The notes: generated from the sequence alone by a model not told the origin. A stretch of 7,543 bases of DNA from Clostridiales bacterium (GCA_012522615.1 JAAYKB010000070.1:1-7543), one strand, 5' to 3'; counted from the stretch's first letter, positions 1-6,867 are shown. Made by a program: numbers and translations.

Positions 1-67
1 ATCGTTAAAATCTCCCTTCTTAGAAACAGTAATAATTATATTTATTATATTTGTTATTGCTCATATA

Positions 68-103
68 TGCAATATAAATTGCGATTTTTACAATTGTTTT
101 GCA
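68..103. promoter_or_regulatory. Dyad symmetry overlapping the promoter, candidate operator
   Basis: Three nested symmetries sit here: GCAAT (69-73) with ATTGC (78-82) across a 4-base centre; the perfect 8-base palindrome ACAATTGT (90-97), which covers the start of the -35 box; and outer TGCAA (68-72) with TTGCA (99-103). A repressor bound here would block RNA polymerase, which suits a sugar-acid catabolic operon usually controlled by a GntR- or LacI-type regulator. No regulator gene is present in the window and I do not recognise the motif as a known site. In AT-rich DNA short dyads can be chance. Confidence 0.3.
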
Positions 104-122
104 TTTATAAATAATATATAAT
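94..122 (+). promoter_or_regulatory. Probable sigma-A promoter of the uxu operon
   Basis: A TTGTTT -35 box (94-99) is followed after exactly 17 bases by a perfect TATAAT -10 box (117-122). This predicts a transcript start near 129, about 65 bases before the uxuA ATG. The spacing and perfect -10 are seen directly. The -35 box is only a partial match, and the surroundings are so AT-rich that chance matches are common. No other promoter is evident in the short gaps between the six downstream genes. Confidence 0.55.
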
Positions 123-193
123 ATTGCTGAATGAAGATATATTAATGCGCCGCTTGATTAGTATTTTTGTGTTGGGAAGGATTGAATTTTAGT

Positions 194-1246
194 ATGAAGA
201 TGACCTTCAGATGGTACGGGGAAAACGACCCTGTAACACCGCAAAAAATCCGGCAGATTCCCACCATGACGGGTATTGTGTCTGCGGTATATGATTTTCC
301 CGTAGGCGAGGTCTGGAGCGTTGAAAGTATTAATAAAATTAAAAGCCTAGCCAATCAAAACGGTTTGGAATTTGAGGTAGTTGAAAGCGTACCGGTTCAT
401 GAAGATATCAAACTGGGGAATGAAAATGCAAAAAGGCTGATAGACAACTACTGCGAGAATATAGTCAGACTGTCAAAAGCCGGGGTCAAATGTATCTGTT
501 ATAACTTTATGCCGGTGTTTGACTGGCTTCGCAGCGAACTGGAGCGTACCCAGCCTGATGGCGCAAAAGCTTTAGCTTTTAATCAAAATACCGTTTTATC
601 AATGAATCCTTTAACCAGCAATTTGTCTTTACCTGGATGGGACGAGAGTTACACTAAAGACGAATTGAAGGAACTGCATAACAAATATTCCAAAGTCGGC
701 GAAAATAAGCTTTGGGAGAATCTAGAGGTGTTTTTGAAGGCTGTAATTCCGGTGGCTGAGGAATCGGGTATTAAGATGGCTATACATCCTGACGACCCGC
801 CTTGGAGCATTTTCGGCTTGCCAAGAATTATTACCTGTGAAGAAAACATCAGGAAGTTTTTGAAACTGGTTGACAGTGAAAGCAACGGACTGACCTTTTG
901 CACCGGTTCGCTCGGGGCATCTGTCGGCAATAATTTGCCGAAGATGGCAAAAGAGTTTGCAGAACGCATCCATTTTGTCCATCTGAGGAACATAAAGATT
1001 ACCGAAGAGTGGTCTTTTGAAGAGGTCGGACACCCGAGCCGGTGCGGCTCGCTTGATATGTACGCGATTGTTAAGGCTCTTGTTGACGGGGGATTCGACG
1101 GGTATGTTCGCCCCGACCATGGCAGGATGATATGGGGCGAGGAAGGCAGGCACGGGTATGGGCTTTATGACCGTGCATTGGGAGCCACCTATTTAGCCGG
1201 GCTTTTTGAAGCAGCTGAAAAGGAAGCCGGCAGGAGATATCAGTAA
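194..1246 (+). CDS. uxuA: Mannonate dehydratase UxuA
   Basis: Cytoplasmic enzyme that dehydrates D-mannonate to 2-keto-3-deoxy-D-gluconate in hexuronate breakdown. The 350-residue product begins MKMTFRWYGENDPV, the typical UxuA start, and is close in length to the shorter Gram-positive form. It is a xylose-isomerase-like TIM barrel. The metal ligands known for the family are recognisable in order: His198 (AIHPDDPP), Cys236 (FCTGS), His263 (VHLRN) and Asp308 (RPDHG). I chose ATG 194 because GGAAGGA (175-181) lies 12 bases upstream and the family start fits. The frame is open back to a TTG at 167, but no ribosome site supports that start. It is the first gene of the operon, 21 bases before the oxidoreductase that makes its substrate. 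Identification is firm. Confidence 0.95.
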   Translation: MKMTFRWYGENDPVTPQKIRQIPTMTGIVSAVYDFPVGEVWSVESINKIKSLANQNGLEFEVVESVPVHEDIKLGNENAKRLIDNYCENIVRLSKAGVKCICYNFMPVFDWLRSELERTQPDGAKALAFNQNTVLSMNPLTSNLSLPGWDESYTKDELKELHNKYSKVGENKLWENLEVFLKAVIPVAEESGIKMAIHPDDPPWSIFGLPRIITCEENIRKFLKLVDSESNGLTFCTGSLGASVGNNLPKMAKEFAERIHFVHLRNIKITEEWSFEEVGHPSRCGSLDMYAIVKALVDGGFDGYVRPDHGRMIWGEEGRHGYGLYDRALGATYLAGLFEAAEKEAGRRYQ

Positions 1247-1267
1247 GAAAAATACAAGGCAGATAGG

Positions 1268-2104
1268 ATGGGGTGCGGAATGGAAAAAACCGTGGTTATC
1301 ACTGGAGCCGGCGGGGTACTGTGCGGTGCATTTGCGAAATTTTTGGGAGAAAAGGGATATAAAATAGCCTTGCTGGATATAAACGAGTCGGCAGCCGCCT
1401 CGGTAGCTGATGAAATCAATAAATCCGGCGGTGTAGCGAAGGCTTATAAGACCGATGTGCTGTCGAAAGAGAACCTTGAAGAAGTCCATGAGAAGGTTTT
1501 AAATGACTTAGGGAAATGCAGTGTCCTTATAAACGGCGCGGGCGGAAACAGCCCAAAATGCACGACCGCCAACGAATATTATACCCCGGGCGATGAAAAC
1601 TCTAAGGATGTTTTGACCTTTTTTAACCTCGATAAAAGCGGGTTTGATTTCGTGTTTAGCTTAAACCTAATGGGGACGCTGCTCCCGACACAGGTATTTG
1701 CAAAGGATATGCTTAATGGTGAAGGATGTTGTATTTTAAATGTGTCATCAATGAATGCCTTTCGTCCCCTTACTAAAATACCGGCGTACAGCGCCGCCAA
1801 ATCGGCGGTGTCAAATTTCACACAATGGCTTGCTGTTCATTTTGCAAAACAAAATATCAGAGTAAACGCAATTGCTCCGGGTTTTTTTGTAACCAATCAA
1901 AATAAAGCATTGCTTTTTGACAATAATGGAAACCCGACAAAACGAACCGAAAAAATATTAAACGCAACCCCGATGGGGCGGTTTGGCAAACCGGAGGAAT
2001 TACTCGGTACATTAAATTGGCTGATTGATTCCAGACTATCTGGGTTTGTTACCGGAATAGTAGTACCTGTAGACGGTGGATTTTCGGCCTATTCTGGTGT
2101 TTAG
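1268..2104 (+). CDS. uxuB: SDR-family D-mannonate oxidoreductase (fructuronate reductase, UxuB/YjmF type)
   Basis: Short-chain dehydrogenase of 278 residues, predicted to interconvert D-fructuronate and D-mannonate with NAD(P)H, supplying UxuA. The N-terminal Rossmann loop reads TGAGGVLCG (12-20), the variant usual in the YjmF-like group rather than classic TGxxxGxG. NGAGG (89-93) replaces the usual NNAG. The catalytic set is Asn133, Ser161, Tyr174 and Lys178, with Ser and Tyr 13 apart as expected, and PVDGG (267-271) lies near the C-terminus. This is not the long-chain E. coli UxuB family; the same step is done by a different fold in many Firmicutes. Start: ATG 1268 has AAGG (1256-1259) 8 bases upstream; ATG 1280 (MEKTVVITG) is an almost equal alternative that fits family N-termini. 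Substrate is inferred from family and the uxuA neighbour. Confidence 0.85.
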   Translation: MGCGMEKTVVITGAGGVLCGAFAKFLGEKGYKIALLDINESAAASVADEINKSGGVAKAYKTDVLSKENLEEVHEKVLNDLGKCSVLINGAGGNSPKCTTANEYYTPGDENSKDVLTFFNLDKSGFDFVFSLNLMGTLLPTQVFAKDMLNGEGCCILNVSSMNAFRPLTKIPAYSAAKSAVSNFTQWLAVHFAKQNIRVNAIAPGFFVTNQNKALLFDNNGNPTKRTEKILNATPMGRFGKPEELLGTLNWLIDSRLSGFVTGIVVPVDGGFSAYSGV

Positions 2105-2125
2105 CTGCTGAAAAATTAAATGAGT

Positions 2126-2141
2126 GGAGGATCGAGCATTG
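2126..2141 (+). promoter_or_regulatory. Ribosome binding site that sets a TTG start
   Basis: GGAGG at 2126-2130 lies 8 bases before TTG at 2139-2141. The alternative in-frame GTG at 2124-2126 overlaps this Shine-Dalgarno sequence and so cannot use it. This places the start of the next gene at 2139, with a protein beginning MDNFKLCAFADE. Confidence 0.8.
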
Positions 2142-2981
2142 GATAATTTTAAACTGTGTGCCTTTGCTGATGAAGCAGGTGCTGATGTTCAAAACCAAAT
2201 TAAGGCGCTAAAAGAAAATGGTATTTCCTTTTTAGAAGTCCGTGGAGTCGGGGGAAAAAATATCTCGGAATTAACAGTCCAGCAGGCTTTGGAGCTAAAA
2301 AATAAACTGAAAGATTACGGGATAACCATATGGTCTGTTGGCTCACCGATTGGCAAAATAAGCATAAAGGATGATTTTGCTCCCCATCTGGATTTATTCA
2401 AACATATACTGGAGATTGCCCACACTGCGGAAACTTCTTGTATCCGCTTATTCAGTTTTTTTATTCCCGCAGGCGAAAATGCAGAAGTATTTAAAGATGA
2501 GGTAATGGAAAGACTGTCGAAATTATGTGAGGCTGCAAAAGGGAGCGGAGTCAGCCTATGCCACGAAAATGAAAAGGGGATTTACGGCGATATTGCTACT
2601 CGATGCCTTGAAATCCACAAGCAGATTCCCGAGCTGCATGCGGTTTTTGATCCCGCCAATTTTATACAATGTAAACAGAATACATTTGAGGCTTGGAATC
2701 TTCTCTCCCCTTATGTAAAATACATGCATATAAAGGACTCTAAACCGGATGGAACCGTTGTACCTGCCGGGCAGGGAGCAGGAAACATCCCTGAAATATT
2801 GAAAAAATTTAAAGCGCAGGGCGGCGAGGTTCTGACTTTAGAGCCGCATTTGAAGGTTTTCAGCGGATTGGATAAGCTGGAACAGGGCCATGAACGCAGC
2901 GTTATGGACCAAGACGCCTATCCTACACAAAGGGCGGCTTTTGACGCGGCGGTTAAGGCTTTAAGGAATATAATCGAATAG
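2139..2981 (+). CDS. Sugar phosphate isomerase/epimerase-type TIM-barrel protein (first)
   Basis: A 280-residue protein of the xylose-isomerase-like TIM-barrel superfamily (AP endonuclease 2 fold). These soluble enzymes use a divalent metal to isomerise, epimerise or eliminate from keto sugars and polyols. Likely metal-site residues fall at the usual strand ends: Glu143 or Glu145 in HENEKG, Asp171 in FDPANF, His197 in MHIKD, Glu235 in LTLEPH. A glycine-rich loop, GQGAGNIP (211-218), matches the GEGxxD/N-type loop common in the superfamily. Translation starts at TTG with a strong GGAGG. The gap from uxuB is 34 bases, and the next gene's Shine-Dalgarno sequence overlaps this stop codon, suggesting coupled translation. 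Superfamily is sure; substrate is unknown. The operon points to a hexuronate derivative, a keto sugar or a keto-glycoside. Confidence 0.85.
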   Translation: MDNFKLCAFADEAGADVQNQIKALKENGISFLEVRGVGGKNISELTVQQALELKNKLKDYGITIWSVGSPIGKISIKDDFAPHLDLFKHILEIAHTAETSCIRLFSFFIPAGENAEVFKDEVMERLSKLCEAAKGSGVSLCHENEKGIYGDIATRCLEIHKQIPELHAVFDPANFIQCKQNTFEAWNLLSPYVKYMHIKDSKPDGTVVPAGQGAGNIPEILKKFKAQGGEVLTLEPHLKVFSGLDKLEQGHERSVMDQDAYPTQRAAFDAAVKALRNIIE

Positions 2982-2993
2982 GAGGAAAACCGG

Positions 2994-3734
2994 ATGCAGA
3001 TAGGAGCGCAGCTTTTCACCGTAAGTGATTTTACAAAAAATCTCAATGATTTCGCTGAGACTTTAAAAAGGGTTACCGATATCGGTTATAAAAATGTTCA
3101 GGTTTCCGGCACCTGCCCGTATGAGCCGCAGTGGCTAAAAGAACAGCTTGAGGCAAACGGGCTGAAATGTGTTTTGACCCATACACCTGCCGACAGGATT
3201 GAGAAACAGCCGGAGCAGGTCGCAAACGACCATAGGATTTTCGGATGCAGTAATGTCGGCATCGGCTGGTATAACCTTAGCGAGTGCGGGGTCGACGCTT
3301 TTTACGACAGGTTTATAAAGTCGATAAACGTGCTTAGGCAAAATAATATGAGACTCCTCTATCATAATCATGATCATGAATTTGAAAAACAAAACGGGAA
3401 AACGATTTTACAACAGATGGCCGAAAGATTTTCAAAGGATGAGCTCGGTTTTACGTTGGATACCTATTGGGTGCAGGCGGGAGGCGGAGATCCTATTTGG
3501 TGGATTAACTATCTAAAAGGCAGGGTACCTTGCGTCCACTTAAAAGATATGGCCTACGGACGGAAAATGATGGTTGTAGGGGAAGGCAACATGAACTTTG
3601 AAGGCATCCTGAAGTCCTGTGTGGATGCCGGTACCGAGTACGCGCTGGTCGAACAGGATGATTGCAATGGCGAGAATCCTTTTGATTGTTTAAAAAGGAG
3701 CTATGAATATCTGAAATCGCGGGGATTTAATTAA
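2994..3734 (+). CDS. Sugar phosphate isomerase/epimerase-type TIM-barrel protein (second)
   Basis: A compact 246-residue xylose-isomerase-like TIM barrel, of a different subgroup from the preceding gene. It starts MQIGAQLFTV, typical of the branch found beside Gfo/Idh/MocA oxidoreductases. Key motifs: YHNHDHEF (123-130), LDTYWVQAGG (155-164) with likely metal ligand Asp156, VHLKD (181-185) with His182, the VGEGNMNF loop (195-202), and VEQDD (219-223) with Glu220. GGAGG (2981-2985) shares its first base with the previous stop codon and lies 8 bases before the ATG, so expression is probably coupled. Relatives act as sugar isomerases, epimerases, dehydratases or lyases on oxidised sugars. The exact reaction cannot be read from the sequence, and simple phosphosugar isomerisation is not implied by the family name. 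Confidence 0.87.
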   Translation: MQIGAQLFTVSDFTKNLNDFAETLKRVTDIGYKNVQVSGTCPYEPQWLKEQLEANGLKCVLTHTPADRIEKQPEQVANDHRIFGCSNVGIGWYNLSECGVDAFYDRFIKSINVLRQNNMRLLYHNHDHEFEKQNGKTILQQMAERFSKDELGFTLDTYWVQAGGGDPIWWINYLKGRVPCVHLKDMAYGRKMMVVGEGNMNFEGILKSCVDAGTEYALVEQDDCNGENPFDCLKRSYEYLKSRGFN

Positions 3735-3756
3735 AACCAAGAAAGGCGGAGAAACC

Positions 3757-4923
3757 ATGGAAAAAATAAGGCTTGGTATAATCGGCGTAGGCAATATGGG
3801 CACCGCCCATATAAATAACATATTGGCGGGGCATTGTCCCGAAATTGAAGTTGCCGCCGTAGCGGACATCAATCCGGACCGCCTTAAATGGGCGGAGGAA
3901 AATATGCCCGAAGGGGTCGGGAGGTTTGATAACGCCGAGGCCATGCTGGACAGCGGGCTGATTGACTCCGCTTTGATAGCGATACCCCATTACGATCATC
4001 CTAAGTACGCCATTGAATGCATGAAACGCGGTATTCATGTTATGGTTGAAAAGCCTGCCGGGGTTTATACAAAGCAGGTACGGGAAATGAATGAGTTTGC
4101 AAAAAACTCCAATGTCGTATTCGGGATGATGTTTAACCAACGCACCGACCACATTTACCGCAAGATGCGCGAGATCGTCCAAAGCGGCGAACTCGGTCAA
4201 ATACGACGTACAAATTGGATTATAACAAACTGGTACCGCCCTCAGGCATATTATGATTCCGGTGCATGGAGGGCTACATGGTCCGGCGAAGGCGGAGGGG
4301 TTTTGCTGAACCAATGCCCTCATAACCTTGATTTGTGGCAGTGGATTTGCGGCATGCCTGTCAAGATCCACGCAAAGATGCACTTCGGCAAATGGCACGA
4401 TATTGAAGTTGAAGACGATGTTACGGCATGTGTAGAGTATGAAAACGGGGCGACCGGGGTGTTTATCACCTCCACCGGAGATACACCGGGTACGAACCGT
4501 TTTGAAATATTACTTGACAAGGGCAAGCTGGTAAGCGAAAACGGCAAGCTTTATATGTGGAAGCTTGAACAGAGCGAACCGGAGTTTTCGAAGACAAACA
4601 AACAGGCCTTTGGCGAACCGAAGGCCGAGTTTGTTGAGGCTGAAACCGACGGTAGCTCCGAACAGCATGTAGGGGTTTTAAACGCTTTTGCCGGCGCTAT
4701 TCTGCGAGGGACTCCTTTGGTTGCCGGCGGCGAGGAAGGGATTAACGGCCTTATGATTTCAAATGCTATGCATCTTTCGGCATGGCTGGACAAGGAAATC
4801 GAGTTGCCTTTTGATGAAGATTTGTTTTATGAGGAGCTTATGAAACGTGTAAAGACGTCCCGCCGCAAGGAAGGATTCCAAAGCGTGGTCGCCGACACAT
4901 CCGGTACATACAATACCAAATAA
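3757..4923 (+). CDS. Gfo/Idh/MocA-family oxidoreductase (first of two paralogs)
   Basis: A soluble NAD(P)-dependent dehydrogenase of 388 residues, about the usual family length. The N-terminal Rossmann domain has GVGNMG (10-15), and Asp37 (VADIN) at the end of the second strand suggests NAD preference. The VEKPAG motif supplies the conserved Lys99. The C-terminal alpha/beta domain has GGG (179-181), then N185 and H189 in LNQCPHNLD. These align with the Asp-His pair of inositol dehydrogenase, so the Asp is replaced by Asn. Family members oxidise or reduce one hydroxyl/keto group of sugars, inositols or glycosides. The gene lies 22 bases after the TIM-barrel gene with GGAG (3748-3751) before ATG. 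Family is certain; substrate and direction are not known. Confidence 0.9.
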   Translation: MEKIRLGIIGVGNMGTAHINNILAGHCPEIEVAAVADINPDRLKWAEENMPEGVGRFDNAEAMLDSGLIDSALIAIPHYDHPKYAIECMKRGIHVMVEKPAGVYTKQVREMNEFAKNSNVVFGMMFNQRTDHIYRKMREIVQSGELGQIRRTNWIITNWYRPQAYYDSGAWRATWSGEGGGVLLNQCPHNLDLWQWICGMPVKIHAKMHFGKWHDIEVEDDVTACVEYENGATGVFITSTGDTPGTNRFEILLDKGKLVSENGKLYMWKLEQSEPEFSKTNKQAFGEPKAEFVEAETDGSSEQHVGVLNAFAGAILRGTPLVAGGEEGINGLMISNAMHLSAWLDKEIELPFDEDLFYEELMKRVKTSRRKEGFQSVVADTSGTYNTK

Positions 4924-4954
4924 CAATTTACCTGATGTAAAAGGATATGAGTAA

Positions 4955-6130
4955 ATGGAGAAGGTCCGCATCGGCATAATAGGTTATGGGAATATAGGCT
5001 GTTTCCATGCGCACAGAATTGCATCCGGCTTGGTCAAGGGGCTTGAGTTAACCGCTGTCTGCGATATCGACCGGTGTAAACTTGAACAAGCGAAAAAAAT
5101 CTATCCTGATGTAAGGTTGTTTACCGATTATCAGGACCTTTTGGACAGCGGTTTGGTTGACTCGGTTATTATCTCGACCCCTCATTATCTGCACCCCCCT
5201 ATTGCCATCAAGGCATTTGAAAAAGGGCTTCATGTATTGACGGAAAAGCCGGCAGGAGTTTATACCCGCCAGGTTAAACAGATGAACGAAGCGGCTGAGA
5301 AATCCGGCAAAATCTTCGGCATTATGTTAAACCAGCGCACCAATCCCCTGTTCCGGCAGGCACGGGAAATGGTCCAAAGCGGACAATTGGGCCGGACAAA
5401 GCGGTTGGTTTGGATTATAACAAACTGGTATCGCACGCAGGCCTATTATGATTCCTGCAGTTGGAGGGGTACATGGGCGGGCGAAGGCGGCGGGGTTCTT
5501 ATTAACCAAGTCGCTCATAACCTTGATTTATGGCAGTGGATATTCGGGATACCTGCGCGCTTGCGCGCTTCATGCCATGTCGGGAAGCACCACAACATTG
5601 AGGTTGAGGACGAAGCCGCAATATATGCTGAGTACGAAAACGGCGCTACAGCCGCCTTTTTAACCAGCACAGGCGAATTTCCGGGGACCAACCGCCTTGA
5701 AATAGCCGGCGATCTCGGCAAGATAGTTATTGAAGACGGGAAACTGCGGTTTTGGGAGTTGGATGAGTCTGAACGCTCATTTTGTTTCGCCGATAAAACC
5801 GGAACCGCCGTGCCGTCGCACTCTTTTAGCGAATTTGAGCCCCGGCAGTCGGAAACCGCCCATGTCGGTATTCTTCAAAACTTCGCCGATGCTGTTTTGC
5901 ACGGCGCCGAGCTTCTTGCCCCCGGGTATGAAGGGATAAACTCGTTAAATATTTCCAATGCCGCTTATCTTTCGTCCTGGACAGATGATTGGGTTAATCT
6001 GCCTGTCGATGACGGGCTGTTTTATGAACATCTTGAAGAGCGGGTTAAAACATCAGAATTAAAAGATTCCGTATTCTGCGCTCCGATTCAATCATGTGAA
6101 TATCAAAGTAGATGGAATATAAAGTGGTAA
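4955..6130 (+). CDS. Gfo/Idh/MocA-family oxidoreductase (second of two paralogs)
   Basis: A 391-residue paralog of the preceding gene. It has the Rossmann motif GYGNIG (10-15), Asp37 (VCDID), TEKPAGVYTRQ with Lys98, and GGG (178-180) followed by N184 and H188 in INQVAHNLD. The block at about 152-200 (TNWYR, QAYYDS, GEGGGVL, HNLDLWQWI) is nearly the same in both copies, so they probably recognise related substrates. The second half diverges, including the segment around 270-300 and a longer C-terminal tail. AAGGA (4941-4945) lies 9 bases before the ATG, and the gap from the previous stop is 31 bases. It is the last gene of the operon. The pair could form a heteromer or act at successive steps; the sequence cannot decide. 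Confidence 0.9.
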   Translation: MEKVRIGIIGYGNIGCFHAHRIASGLVKGLELTAVCDIDRCKLEQAKKIYPDVRLFTDYQDLLDSGLVDSVIISTPHYLHPPIAIKAFEKGLHVLTEKPAGVYTRQVKQMNEAAEKSGKIFGIMLNQRTNPLFRQAREMVQSGQLGRTKRLVWIITNWYRTQAYYDSCSWRGTWAGEGGGVLINQVAHNLDLWQWIFGIPARLRASCHVGKHHNIEVEDEAAIYAEYENGATAAFLTSTGEFPGTNRLEIAGDLGKIVIEDGKLRFWELDESERSFCFADKTGTAVPSHSFSEFEPRQSETAHVGILQNFADAVLHGAELLAPGYEGINSLNISNAAYLSSWTDDWVNLPVDDGLFYEHLEERVKTSELKDSVFCAPIQSCEYQSRWNIKW

Positions 6131-6240
6131 TAATAAAGGTTTTTTGTAAACAATCGTGGTAATCCCTGAAATTACAAAGTCAATAGTTGAGGTAAGCCTG
6201 TAAAAATTCTGGAGGATGGGGCTGCTACAAAACAGCATGA

Positions 6241-6293
6241 CAAAAAAGTCAGTACAGGAACACAGAAAAGTGTTGGCTGTCCCGACTTTTTTG
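6241..6293 (+). terminator. Long hairpin with T-run, probable operon terminator
   Basis: The left arm (6241-6263) and right arm (6270-6293) pair almost throughout around the loop AGAAAA. The outer stem is CAAAAAAGTC with GACTTTTTTG, there is a mismatched middle, and the inner stem is AACAC with GTGTT. An A-tract on one side and a T-tract on the other would allow termination in both directions. It lies 110 bases after the last operon gene and just before the transposase remnant, inside what looks like the insertion sequence end. Its original role may have been to block read-through into the transposase. Termination is inferred. Confidence 0.6.
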
Positions 6294-6309
6294 CTGTAAA
6301 ATTGGGTTA

Positions 6310-6686
6310 ATGAAAAATAATTTTGAGGTTTTAAAGCGTAACAGATTTGAGCGAAAATATAAACATATAATGCTCCCAATGGATATGAAAATTCAAATAC
6401 CAAAGGATGATCTGGCACGGCTGCTAAGCGCCCAGCCTGAGGAACTGGATTACAGGGAATTGTATCGTGCGTATTCTCCCACAGGGAGGAAATCGGTAGC
6501 AGAACCACGGTTATCTTGAGGTCATGGTCTACGGGTAATATGTGCGGGATTTACTCGACACGAAAGTTGGAGAAAGCCTGCCGTAAAAGAGTGGATTCTA
6601 TATGGTTGTTACAAGATGAGCCGATACCGGATTGCAGCACGTTTGCCCGATTTCTGACGCAGGGACACACAAATATTTCTACCTAA
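6310..6686 (+). pseudogene. Transposase pseudogene, N-terminal domain, IS1182/DUF772 type
   Basis: The first frame starts at ATG 6310 and includes MLPMDMKIQIPKDD, LARLLS, and the ELDYRELYRAYSPTGRK segment before a TGA at 6517. The reading then continues one base over, EVMVYG (6518-6535), and shifts again at 6540 to MCGIYSTRKLEKACRK and DEPIPDCSTFARF, ending at TAA 6684-6686. In order these match the N-terminal helical domain (DUF772) of IS1182-like transposases, whose family pattern includes IPxDD, LYxxYS, YGYMxGIYSSRKIEKAC and DxSTxARF. Two frameshifts break it, and the DDE catalytic domain is absent, so it cannot make transposase. Family assignment is by motif recall; IS5-group elements share DUF772. 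Confidence 0.75.
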
Positions 6687-6867
6687 TTATATTTACTGTG
6701 TTTTGGCTACAACCTACGAAAGCCGTGTGCAAAATGCAACGCCGGACGCCTGCAAACGCACCTTTCAACTCCCCGAAAAGAGTGTTTTTCCGAAAAGCAG
6801 AAAACAGGTTATATTAAGTTGTTGACATGAAACATCAGTTCTGTTTCAAACTTTTTGCACATATGTA
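6687..6867. other. Intergenic stretch without recognised gene
   Basis: Between the transposase fragment and the tRNA promoter I see no protein family on either strand. There is a short direct repeat CCGAAAAG (6773-6780 and 6790-6797) and a small inverted repeat TGAAAC/GTTTCA around 6827-6848. A TTGACA at 6822-6827 has only a poor -10 (TTCAAA, 6845-6850) at 17 bases, so it may be a weak second promoter for the tRNA genes or nothing. It is probably remnant DNA from the insertion sequence plus upstream tRNA control region. Confidence 0.4.

Larger units (their letters stand above)
6218..6686 (+). mobile_element. Left-end remnant of an IS1182-like insertion sequence
   Basis: The stretch begins with GGGGCTGCTACAAAACAG (6218-6235), which resembles terminal repeats I associate with IS1182-type elements. 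It continues through a long hairpin into the 5' part of a broken transposase. No matching right-hand inverted repeat (expected to resemble CTGTTTTGTAGCAGCCCC) is found downstream, and the catalytic part of the transposase is missing. Only a 5' fragment remains, so the left boundary is a guess from the motif and the right boundary is simply where recognisable coding ends. Confidence 0.55.

Noticed and set aside
722..1153. 143-codon open frame on the - strand inside uxuA
   Set aside because: It lies wholly within uxuA, whose frame is confirmed by family motifs and metal ligands.
3727..4398. 223-codon open frame on the - strand
   Set aside because: Despite its length it is antisense to the first Gfo/Idh/MocA gene. 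The matching antisense stretches in the paralog (5048-5233, 5327-5518) show it follows from codon bias, with no protein family recognised.
6143..6178. TTTGTAA/TTACAAA inverted repeat just after the operon as terminator
   Set aside because: The stem is AT-only apart from one pair, the loop is long, and no T-run follows it. The hairpin at 6241-6293 is far better.
6092..6508. 138-codon open frame on the - strand
   Set aside because: It runs antisense across the end of the last operon gene, the hairpin and the transposase remnant, has no recognisable motif or ribosome site, and the + strand explanation accounts for the sequence.
6632..6817. 61-codon + strand frame before the tRNA promoter
   Set aside because: It begins out of frame inside the transposase remnant, has no ribosome site and no recognisable domain.
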